A DNA stretch of 12,697 nucleotides, from the NCBI GenBank assembly GCA_035761265.1, contig DASTRL010000204.1, positions 1 through 12,697 of the forward strand, in the 5' to 3' direction. Position 1 is the first letter of the stretch; every line of letters starts with the position of its first letter. Position numbers and translations under genes: made by a program. Of the stretch, positions 7,246-12,697 are shown piece by piece. The notes beneath the pieces were generated by a model that saw only the letters and a program-made list of their open reading frames with translations, was not told where the DNA came from and made no database searches. The stretch is from CADEED01 sp035761265. Its GTDB lineage: Bacteria > Pseudomonadota > Gammaproteobacteria > Steroidobacterales > Steroidobacteraceae.

Positions 7246-7265
7246 CCTGCCGGTTGGCGGACAGG
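7246..7265 (-). terminator. Weak hairpin just past the esterase stop
   Basis: CCTG-CCG (7246-7252) pairs with CGG-CAGG (7258-7265, one bulged A), leaving a five-base loop two bases beyond the stop codon at 7268. There is no U-tract after it on the minus-strand transcript (a run of A follows instead). If functional it would be a 3' stabilising structure or a Rho-assisted end, not a classic intrinsic terminator. Confidence 0.25.
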
Positions 7266-7267
7266 CG

Positions 7268-9286
7268 TCACGGATTCGACTGACGGCGAACGGCGCTCGG
7301 GTCTCCCGTGGGTGGCGGTGCGTGATCCTCCGCGGCCGGCGGTCCCAGGATTTCGGTGAGGATGGGCTTGAGCGCATCGGCCCACACCTGGTACGCCTTC
7401 GGCCTCAGGTGCAGTCCATCGGGCGACATTCCCTCGCGCAGGCGACCATCCGCGGAGGCCAGCTGCGCGTTGATGTTTATGTAACGAATCGACTTTCCAT
7501 CGGCGAGCGTGGCGATCTGCTGGTTCGCCGCGTCGACGATGGGCATGACGTCGGGGTTGTCGTCGCGCGGCGTGATGCCGGTGATGATCACCGTGGCGCG
7601 CGGTGCGCGCTTGCGCAGCTCGCGCACCACGGCGGCGACGCCGCGGGCCACCTCGTCGGCGCGCCGCCCGGCATCGCCGAGCGGCGTCGCATTGCCGATG
7701 TTGTTGGTGCCGGCCATGAGCACGATCACCCTGGGATTCACGCCGTCCAGTTCGCCGTTGCGCAGGCGCCAGAGCATGTTCTGCGTCTTGTCGCCGCCCC
7801 AGCCGAAATTCCCCGCGTTCCAGCCTTTGAAATTCGCATTCCAGTTCGCGAACAGGTCCTGGTATTGCTCATCGCTCGCGCCCCAGCGGCGCGTGATCGA
7901 ATCGCCCTCGAAGTACACGTCGATGCGGCCCGCCTTGCGCTTGGCCAGCAGCTGCTCGTGCGCGAGCTGCGAGTTGGCATCGGTGCGCGGCAAGGGCTGG
8001 TCGGCAGGTTCGATCGGCGGCCTGCCGCTGACCAGCGCCCCGAGCCAGTGCGTGGAGCTGCGCGTCCACGGCATGGATTGCTCGGGCGTCGCCAGGTGGT
8101 TGTGAGGTGACTCGATCATCGGCGCGGCCTGCCTGGGGCCCTGGATCTGATTGAATGCCGCCCAGATGCCGACCGGCGGCGTCACCGTGTCGATGAATCC
8201 CATGGCGACCAGCGAGGGCACCTTGATGCGCGCGGCGCAGTTGACGGTGTCGAAGTACTGCGCGGTCTCGAGCACCTTCGGATCGTTCACGTCCCAGAAG
8301 GGATAGCCGATCTTGCGGCCATGCGCGGTGCCGTTCGCATCCGCGCCGGCGGGCACGTTGACCAGCATGGCGGTGACCCTGGGATGCAGTCCCGCGGTGC
8401 ACAGACTCTGTTGGCCACCCATGCTGGTGCCCATGACCACCAGCGTCTTGCCGTCCCAGTCCGGTCGGCTGGCGAGGTAGTCCACGGCGCGGATGTCGGC
8501 CAGGTACATATAAAGGAAGTAATTCTTGTCCCGATTGCGGGTCTCGATGGTGTTGTAGGCCTTGAGCTCCGCGGGCAACGCGTCGTAGTAGGACTGGGGC
8601 TGATCCGGCATCACATCGTGCGGCTCGATGTTCACGGCCAGCCAGCCCTCGGCGGCGCGGTCGGTGACCCAGGGCTTCTGCAGCGGGTAGGGCGGGCTCG
8701 CCCATTGCAGGATCACGAGGCCTGGATACTTTTTCTTGTGCGTCGGGTCGTGTGGCTTGGCGACCTGGCCCCAGACGTGTCTGCCGTCGAGGTGATCCAT
8801 CTCGAGGATGCCGAAATCGACCCCGTCTCGTTCGCTCGGTTTCTCGGTGAGCGAGGCATTCATCGGCACTTTGCGCAGCGTCGCGATCTTGGTTTTCCAG
8901 AACGCGTCGAAGTCCGCGGGCGCGGGAATCGAGGGCTGGATCTTCTCGGGCGCCACGGCCGCGCCCAGCGCTTTGGGTTTCGCGCCCGGAGCTTCCTCGG
9001 TGACTTCGACGTACACCATGCCGGGCCGATCGAGCCTGGCCTCGATGTTCGTGGGCTTGCCGGGCAGGATCCTGCCGCGGCCGATCTCCGTGAGATTGTT
9101 CTCGCGGATCACGTAAGTCGCCGCATGCGAACCCCAGGGCAGTGTGACGTGCCAGCCCGCGGTTTCTCCCAGCGCGTAGATCCCGAAGCGCTTGTACGGC
9201 ACGTACAGCGGTCCGGCGGATTCGTCGGCGAATGCCGGGACGCCAATGACCAGGGCCGCGAGCAGCGTCGCGCGAATTGCCTTCAT
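7268..9286 (-). CDS. Secreted two-domain esterase: CE7-like acetylxylan esterase fused to SGNH/GDSL hydrolase
   Basis: A 672-residue exported hydrolase predicted to remove ester groups, probably acetyls, from plant or surface polysaccharides. A signal peptide spans residues 1-20 (cleavage after AFA). A beta-sandwich-like region (about 25-100) follows. Residues 120-415 are an alpha/beta-hydrolase of the acetylxylan esterase/cephalosporin-C deacetylase type: nucleophile Ser288 in GTSMGG, Asp366 in GFIDTVTPP, and His397 in SPHNH. The nucleophile elbow differs from the usual GSQGG. Residues 435-650 are a second catalytic domain with SGNH blocks GDSI (Ser463), GWGGD (497-499 region), GTNN (Asn528) and DGLH (Asp623, His626). 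Both active sites look intact. ATG 9286 has GAGGGGG upstream; the extension to 9586 is a shadow. The gene follows the oxidoreductase by 22 bp, almost certainly the same transcript. The substrate is not determined by sequence. Confidence 0.93.
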   Translation of the reverse strand: MKAIRATLLAALVIGVPAFADESAGPLYVPYKRFGIYALGETAGWHVTLPWGSHAATYVIRENNLTEIGRGRILPGKPTNIEARLDRPGMVYVEVTEEAPGAKPKALGAAVAPEKIQPSIPAPADFDAFWKTKIATLRKVPMNASLTEKPSERDGVDFGILEMDHLDGRHVWGQVAKPHDPTHKKKYPGLVILQWASPPYPLQKPWVTDRAAEGWLAVNIEPHDVMPDQPQSYYDALPAELKAYNTIETRNRDKNYFLYMYLADIRAVDYLASRPDWDGKTLVVMGTSMGGQQSLCTAGLHPRVTAMLVNVPAGADANGTAHGRKIGYPFWDVNDPKVLETAQYFDTVNCAARIKVPSLVAMGFIDTVTPPVGIWAAFNQIQGPRQAAPMIESPHNHLATPEQSMPWTRSSTHWLGALVSGRPPIEPADQPLPRTDANSQLAHEQLLAKRKAGRIDVYFEGDSITRRWGASDEQYQDLFANWNANFKGWNAGNFGWGGDKTQNMLWRLRNGELDGVNPRVIVLMAGTNNIGNATPLGDAGRRADEVARGVAAVVRELRKRAPRATVIITGITPRDDNPDVMPIVDAANQQIATLADGKSIRYININAQLASADGRLREGMSPDGLHLRPKAYQVWADALKPILTEILGPPAAEDHAPPPTGDPSAVRRQSNP

Positions 9287-9308
9287 GATTTCCCCCTCGT
9301 GATTTTTT

Positions 9309-10484
9309 TCAGGCGCCGATCGGTCGTGTCGCCATCTTCTGCGCCTCGAGCACCAGCTCGGTGGCCAGCAATGCCTGCTCCGGATCCTGCGCGATGTCCG
9401 TGCGCTCGACGACGTCGCGGACGAACTGCGGCCCGAAGGGCAGGGGCACCTTGTTGCAGTCGATGTACCGGGCCGATTTCCGGTCGACGATGAACAGGTG
9501 ATTGCCGCCCTTGGCCACCGCCACGTTGGTGTACTTGCGCAGCTCGATATAGCCCTCGGTGCCGAGGATGAACAGGCGGCCATCACCCCAGGTGTCGAGC
9601 CCGTCCGGCGTGAACCAGTCGACGCGCACGTAACCCGTGCCGCCGTCGCCCGTCATGATCATGTCGCCGAAATCCTCGAACTTCGGGTACTGCGGGAAGT
9701 TGAAGTTGCCGGTCTGCGCGGCGACCACGTGCGCCTTGCGGCTGCCGGTGTAGTAGACGAACTGGTCCGCCTGGTGCGAGCCGATGTCCGTGAGGATGCC
9801 GCCGTAGCGCGCCTTGTCGAAGAACCAGGCCGGCCGGCTCGGGATGTTCATGCGATGCGGCGCGAGATTCACGGTCTGCACGACCTTGCCGATCGCGCCC
9901 TGCTTCACGAGCTCGCCGGCGTGCACGGCGGAACGCACTTCGAGTCGCTCCGAATACATGATGGCGAACTTGCGCCTGGTGTCCTTGATCGCCTTGCGCA
10001 CCTCGGCGAGCTGTTCGAGCGAGGTGATGCCCGGCTTGTCCGCCAGGTAGTCCTTGCCGGCCTTCATGACGCGGATGCCGAGCGGAGCACGCAGGTCCGG
10101 GATCGGCGCGCCCAGCACCAGCTGCACGGACTTGTCATTCAGGATCTCGTCCTCGCCGGCGGCGAGCTTCACGTCGCCGAACTCCTTACGGTATTGCGCG
10201 CATTGCGCCGGGTCGGCCGAATAGAAGGAGACCAGCTCGCCGCCGCCGCGCAGGATGGCGCGGGTCATGCCATAGATGTGCGCATGGTCCAGGCCAATGG
10301 CGGAAAACCGGATGTGGTGCGTCGGAGTGATTTCCGGGCGCGCGGTATTCGCTTCGTCCACCGTTCCCGCGCCTGAAAGCCCCGGCGTGGATGCCGCCTG
10401 CGCCAGCGCCGCGGCCGGAACCCCGGAAAACATTCCCGCCAATCCTGCGGCCTGCAGAAACTCGCGACGCTTCGAGACATTCAT
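9309..10484 (-). CDS. Tat-exported Gfo/Idh/MocA-family oxidoreductase
   Basis: A 391-residue NAD(P)-linked sugar-type oxidoreductase. It begins with a twin-arginine signal (SKRREFLQ at residues 4-11, then a hydrophobic stretch to about 29 ending in ALAQA), implying export of the folded, cofactor-bound enzyme to the periplasm, as known for Zymomonas glucose-fructose oxidoreductase. The Rossmann part starts near residue 58, but the dinucleotide loop reads GLDHAH (64-69), not GxGxxG. The catalytic Lys lies in DKP (149-151, the EKP motif), and GGILTDIGSH (228-237) supplies the conserved Asp233 and His237. The C-terminal half is the expected alpha/beta substrate domain. ATG 10484 is chosen because it yields the Tat signal and has GAGGGG eight bases upstream; the longer frame to 10667 is antisense noise within the permease gene. 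It precedes the esterase gene by 22 bp. The substrate is unknown. Confidence 0.93.
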   Translation of the reverse strand: MNVSKRREFLQAAGLAGMFSGVPAAALAQAASTPGLSGAGTVDEANTARPEITPTHHIRFSAIGLDHAHIYGMTRAILRGGGELVSFYSADPAQCAQYRKEFGDVKLAAGEDEILNDKSVQLVLGAPIPDLRAPLGIRVMKAGKDYLADKPGITSLEQLAEVRKAIKDTRRKFAIMYSERLEVRSAVHAGELVKQGAIGKVVQTVNLAPHRMNIPSRPAWFFDKARYGGILTDIGSHQADQFVYYTGSRKAHVVAAQTGNFNFPQYPKFEDFGDMIMTGDGGTGYVRVDWFTPDGLDTWGDGRLFILGTEGYIELRKYTNVAVAKGGNHLFIVDRKSARYIDCNKVPLPFGPQFVRDVVERTDIAQDPEQALLATELVLEAQKMATRPIGA

Positions 10485-10492
10485 GGCACGCG

Positions 10493-10510
10493 CCCCTCGA
10501 TGTTGAGGGG
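10493..10510 (-). promoter_or_regulatory. Hairpin that pairs the oxidoreductase Shine-Dalgarno
   Basis: In the minus-strand transcript CCCCUC (10510-10505), a six-base loop, and GAGGGG (10498-10493) form a perfect six-bp stem. GAGGGG is the ribosome binding site of the oxidoreductase ATG at 10484, so the folded form would hide it. It could be an on/off switch or thermosensor, or a permease-gene 3' hairpin. No U-tract follows, so an intrinsic terminator is unlikely. Confidence 0.45.
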
Positions 10511-10548
10511 GCAGAGTGTCAGGGCCGGCCGCGAGTTTCAACCGCAAG

Positions 10549-11328
10549 TCATCCCGTGCGCGCCAGGCGCCAGAGCGCGATCGCGCTGAACAGCACGGTG
10601 AAACCGAGCAGCGTGGCCGCCGCCATGCCCGCCGGCATGAACTGGAACTTCTCGACGCCCGCCGCATGCATGGCGAGCTGGGCGACGTGGAACTGGGGCC
10701 ACAGCGGCGTCTGCCAGTGCATGGACTGCGGCAGCGGGAAGAACGAGCCGGACAGGTAGCAGCCGGGTAGATAGATGAGGTTGGCGTAACCGGGCGCCGC
10801 GCTGCCCTTGACCAGTGCGCCCACCATCAGGCCGAGCGCGCAGAAGGGAATGGTGCCCACGATCAGCGCGGCGCTCAGCGCCGCGATCTGCGCGGCGGCC
10901 AACGGTAGTTTGCCGCTGATGACGGCCGCGGCCAGCATCGGCAGGAAGGCGAGCGTGCTGAAGAGCACGCCGCAGACGATCTTGGCCACCAGCCAGCCGC
11001 CGGCCGGCGCCGGCTGCGCGCGCTTGAGTCTCATGAGGCCCAGCTCGCGTTCCATGGCCAGCGACGCGCTGATGGCGAACAGGCCCGGCATGGTCACGCC
11101 CAGCACACCGAACCCCACGAAGAAGAAGATCCCGATCGACGGATCCTTGCTGATGGCATCGCCGAACATCAGCACCGCAAAGAGCAGGTACAGCGCCACG
11201 GGCACCACCATCATGGGCAGGGCCAGCGCCGGGTTGCGCAGCACGCGCGTGAGCTCGAAGCGGATCTCGGTGAGATACGCGCCCGCCGCGCGCCGCGGCG
11301 TCAACAGGTCCAGTGTGAGTGCGTTCAT
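10549..11328 (-). CDS. ABC-2 type transporter permease
   Basis: A 259-residue integral membrane permease of the ABC-2 (DrrB/NatB/YadH-like) exporter class. About six hydrophobic segments are visible near residues 36-55, 66-88, 113-135, 145-172, 180-196 and 233-253. After the second segment, a conserved E-R-E-L-G stretch with a basic patch (about 93-104) corresponds to the cytoplasmic coupling region of these permeases. The short re-entrant-like loop before the last helix (SGSFFPLP) is also typical. ATG 11328 overlaps the upstream ATPase stop in an ATGA arrangement, with GGGAGG just upstream, so synthesis is translationally coupled and the two proteins surely form one exporter. The frame extends to 11499 but that portion is an Arg-rich shadow. 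Substrate could be a drug, lipid or glycolipid; sequence does not decide. Confidence 0.92.
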   Translation of the reverse strand: MNALTLDLLTPRRAAGAYLTEIRFELTRVLRNPALALPMMVVPVALYLLFAVLMFGDAISKDPSIGIFFFVGFGVLGVTMPGLFAISASLAMERELGLMRLKRAQPAPAGGWLVAKIVCGVLFSTLAFLPMLAAAVISGKLPLAAAQIAALSAALIVGTIPFCALGLMVGALVKGSAAPGYANLIYLPGCYLSGSFFPLPQSMHWQTPLWPQFHVAQLAMHAAGVEKFQFMPAGMAAATLLGFTVLFSAIALWRLARTG

Positions 11329-12697
11329 GCGGCCTCCCGCGTGAGTTCGTTGAATGCATCGCTGAGCCCGGCTTCGCGCACTTCGAGGCGGCGCAGGCCG
11401 GGGTCCTCGGACAGCAGGCGGCGCACCACGGCTTCCGCATCGACGGCGACCAGCTCGAGGCGCGAGCCCCGGCGCCGCGCCTCGAGCACGCCGGGCCACT
11501 GCTTCACGGCTTCGGCATCGAGCGTCGTCTCGCAGCTGATCTGGCGGCGCGCCACCAGCGCCCGCATCTCATCGACGCTGCCGCTCGCGATGACGCGCCC
11601 CTTGGCGAGCACAGCGACGCGCGACGCCAATGCCTCGGCTTCTTCCAGGTAATGCGTGGTGAGCACGATGGAACAGCCCTCGGCGAGCAGGATGCGCACG
11701 TTGAGCCACAGCGTTTCGCGCGCCTGCACGTCGAGGCCCACCGTGGGCTCGTCGAGGAACAACACGCGCGGCCGGCCGCAGATGGCGACGGCAAATTGCG
11801 CCTGCCGCTTCTGGCCGCCCGAGAGCTTGCCGTAGAGCTTGTCGGCCAGCGACGCGATGCCGGCGCGCCGCAGGGTTTCCTCGAGCGGCAAGGGATCGCG
11901 GTAGTAGCTCGAGGCGAGCTCGATCAGCTCGCGCACCTTGAGCTCCTTGTACATCTCCACTTCCTGCATCATCACTCCGAGACCGCGCCGGCGCTGCACG
12001 TCGAGCGGCGATCCCCCGAGCAAGGTCACCTGCCCGGCGTCGGGCTCGGCGAGTCCGAGCCACAGGGAAATCGCGGTGGTCTTGCCGGCGCCATTCGGAC
12101 CGAGCAGCGCCAGCAGCTCGCCCGGCTTCAGCTCGAGATCGACGCCGGACAGCGCGACCGTGCCGCCAAACTTCTTGGTGATGGAGCGCAGCTCGGCCAC
12201 CGGCGCGCGCGCATCCGGCACGGCCGGCGCGGCAATCTGCGCGGCGACGGACGATGGCTTCGGCCGGCGCAGGGGATGCTTGCGGCCGTTCAAGAGCTGG
12301 CCGATGAACGTCGGCCGCACCAGCCAGTGATAGCTCGTGAACAGCAACGCGAAGCTCGCCACGAGTATCAGCGGATACTTCACGCCCCAATGCAGCGGCC
12401 AGTGGCCCACCCACACCTGCAGCGCCGCGACCACCGGCAGGTGCGCCAGGTAGATCCAGTACGAGGCATCGGCGATGTAGCGGCGCGCGGCGCTGTAGTT
12501 GGCGAGGAAGCGCAGCGCGGCGCCGGTGAGGCCGAGCACCCAGCCCCAGACGGCGACACCGAACGCCAGCGCGAACAGTGTCTTCGTGAAGCCCGGCTGC
12601 GCCATCGGCGTGGCGTGCAGCGTGTGCAGCAGCCAACCCGTGGCCACGATGCCGAGCGCCAGGTTAGCGAACCATCCGCGCGAGATTGCCGGGAGTG
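11325..12697 (-). CDS. Acyltransferase-3 C-terminal membrane region fused to an ABC-transporter ATPase (5' end outside window)
   Basis: One continuous frame, open to the right edge, with 456 codons visible. The N-terminal part (12697 to about 12275) contains three or four membrane helices and the signature YWIYLAHLPVVAALQVW with LVRPTFIGQLLNGRK at its end, which is the C-terminus of membrane acyltransferase family 3 (OpgC/OafA-like, transferring acyl groups to glycans or lipids). A basic, Pro/Ala-rich linker (about 12275-12200) leads into a complete ABC ATPase: Walker A GPNGAGKT, Q-loop VMMQE, signature LSGGQ, Walker B VLFLDEP, H-loop TTHYLEE, then a DrrA-like C-terminal extension. The basic linker predicts that the ATPase faces the cytoplasm, as needed. 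No stop or good start separates the parts; GTG near 12200 lacks a ribosome binding site. The stop overlaps the permease ATG by four bases. The acyltransferase catalytic His near its N-terminus is outside the window. Confidence 0.9.
   Translation of the reverse strand, partial: LPAISRGWFANLALGIVATGWLLHTLHATPMAQPGFTKTLFALAFGVAVWGWVLGLTGAALRFLANYSAARRYIADASYWIYLAHLPVVAALQVWVGHWPLHWGVKYPLILVASFALLFTSYHWLVRPTFIGQLLNGRKHPLRRPKPSSVAAQIAAPAVPDARAPVAELRSITKKFGGTVALSGVDLELKPGELLALLGPNGAGKTTAISLWLGLAEPDAGQVTLLGGSPLDVQRRRGLGVMMQEVEMYKELKVRELIELASSYYRDPLPLEETLRRAGIASLADKLYGKLSGGQKRQAQFAVAICGRPRVLFLDEPTVGLDVQARETLWLNVRILLAEGCSIVLTTHYLEEAEALASRVAVLAKGRVIASGSVDEMRALVARRQISCETTLDAEAVKQWPGVLEARRRGSRLELVAVDAEAVVRRLLSEDPGLRRLEVREAGLSDAFNELTREAA

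Noticed and set aside
9303..9309. Run of seven T as an intrinsic terminator
   Set aside because: No stem precedes it on the plus strand, where no gene ends; on the coding (minus) strand it is an A-run between two cotranscribed genes.
8321..9493. 390-residue plus-strand frame opposite the dual esterase
   Set aside because: Antisense to two intact catalytic domains, with no family features of its own.
9287..9586. N-terminal extension of the esterase
   Set aside because: Ser/Arg-rich residues with no fold, overlapping the oxidoreductase; the signal peptide and GAGGGGG site fix the start at 9286.
10485..10667. N-terminal extension of the oxidoreductase
   Set aside because: Would precede a clear Tat signal and overlap the permease gene; ATG 10484 has its own ribosome binding site.
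12200..12275. The acyltransferase/ATPase junction as two separate genes
   Set aside because: No stop codon lies in the frame and the only nearby start (a GTG) has no ribosome binding site; a sequencing error cannot be excluded without reads.
1..12697. tRNA, rRNA, CRISPR, insertion sequence, phage or toxin-antitoxin elements
   Set aside because: I saw no repeat array, transposase, integrase or structured RNA gene on either strand.

Overview
This is a GC-rich, densely coded stretch of bacterial chromosome. It has no rRNA, tRNA, CRISPR array, transposase or phage gene that I can recognise. The gene content (a DeaD/CsdA-type helicase with a DbpA domain and basic tail, TonB-like anchored proteins, a cardiolipin-synthase-like PLD protein, acetylxylan-esterase-type hydrolases, a Tat-exported oxidoreductase) and the base composition suggest a Gram-negative proteobacterium. 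A GC-rich gammaproteobacterium of the Xanthomonadales/Nevskiales/Steroidobacter kind seems likely, but this is an inference from style and not a proven assignment.

Layout. Positions 1-2032 (minus strand) carry an AI-2E/PerM-type membrane protein followed by a phospholipase-D/cardiolipin-synthase-like gene that runs off the left edge. Divergent from them, at 2183-2551 (plus), is a stand-alone receiver-domain response regulator. A probable 31-residue membrane micro-protein (2556-2651, minus) converges on it. Across a 176-bp spacer that contains an inverted repeat lies a plus-strand gene for a TonB-like anchored protein of unknown function (2828-3487). It converges on a DEAD-box RNA helicase (3494-5437, minus) whose motif II reads DEGD. 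Upstream of the helicase on the same strand is a 555-residue protein with one N-terminal membrane anchor, a Pro/Glu-rich stalk and a C-terminal region resembling the PilX/DUF4900 class (5501-7168), starting at a TTG with a strong ribosome binding site.

The right half (7268-12697) is a co-oriented minus-strand run. In transcription order it encodes: (i) a protein in which the C-terminal membrane helices of an acyltransferase-3 (OpgC/OafA-like) are fused in frame to a complete ABC-transporter ATPase; (ii) its ABC-2 permease, coupled by an ATGA overlap; (iii) a Gfo/Idh/MocA-family oxidoreductase with a twin-arginine signal; and (iv) a secreted two-domain esterase (CE7-like acetylxylan esterase plus SGNH/GDSL hydrolase). 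The first two form a transcriptional and translational unit. The last two are only 22 bp apart and probably form another, 64 bp further downstream. The mixture suggests acylation and export of a lipid or glycan on the inside of the envelope, with oxidation and deacylation of sugars outside the cytoplasm. That the four genes form one pathway is a hypothesis only.

The most unusual item is the acyltransferase-3/ABC-ATPase fusion. The dual-esterase fusion, the Tat-exported oxidoreductase with an atypical nucleotide-binding loop, and a hairpin that hides that oxidoreductase's Shine-Dalgarno sequence are secondary points of interest. No stretch longer than about 180 bases lacks a predicted gene.
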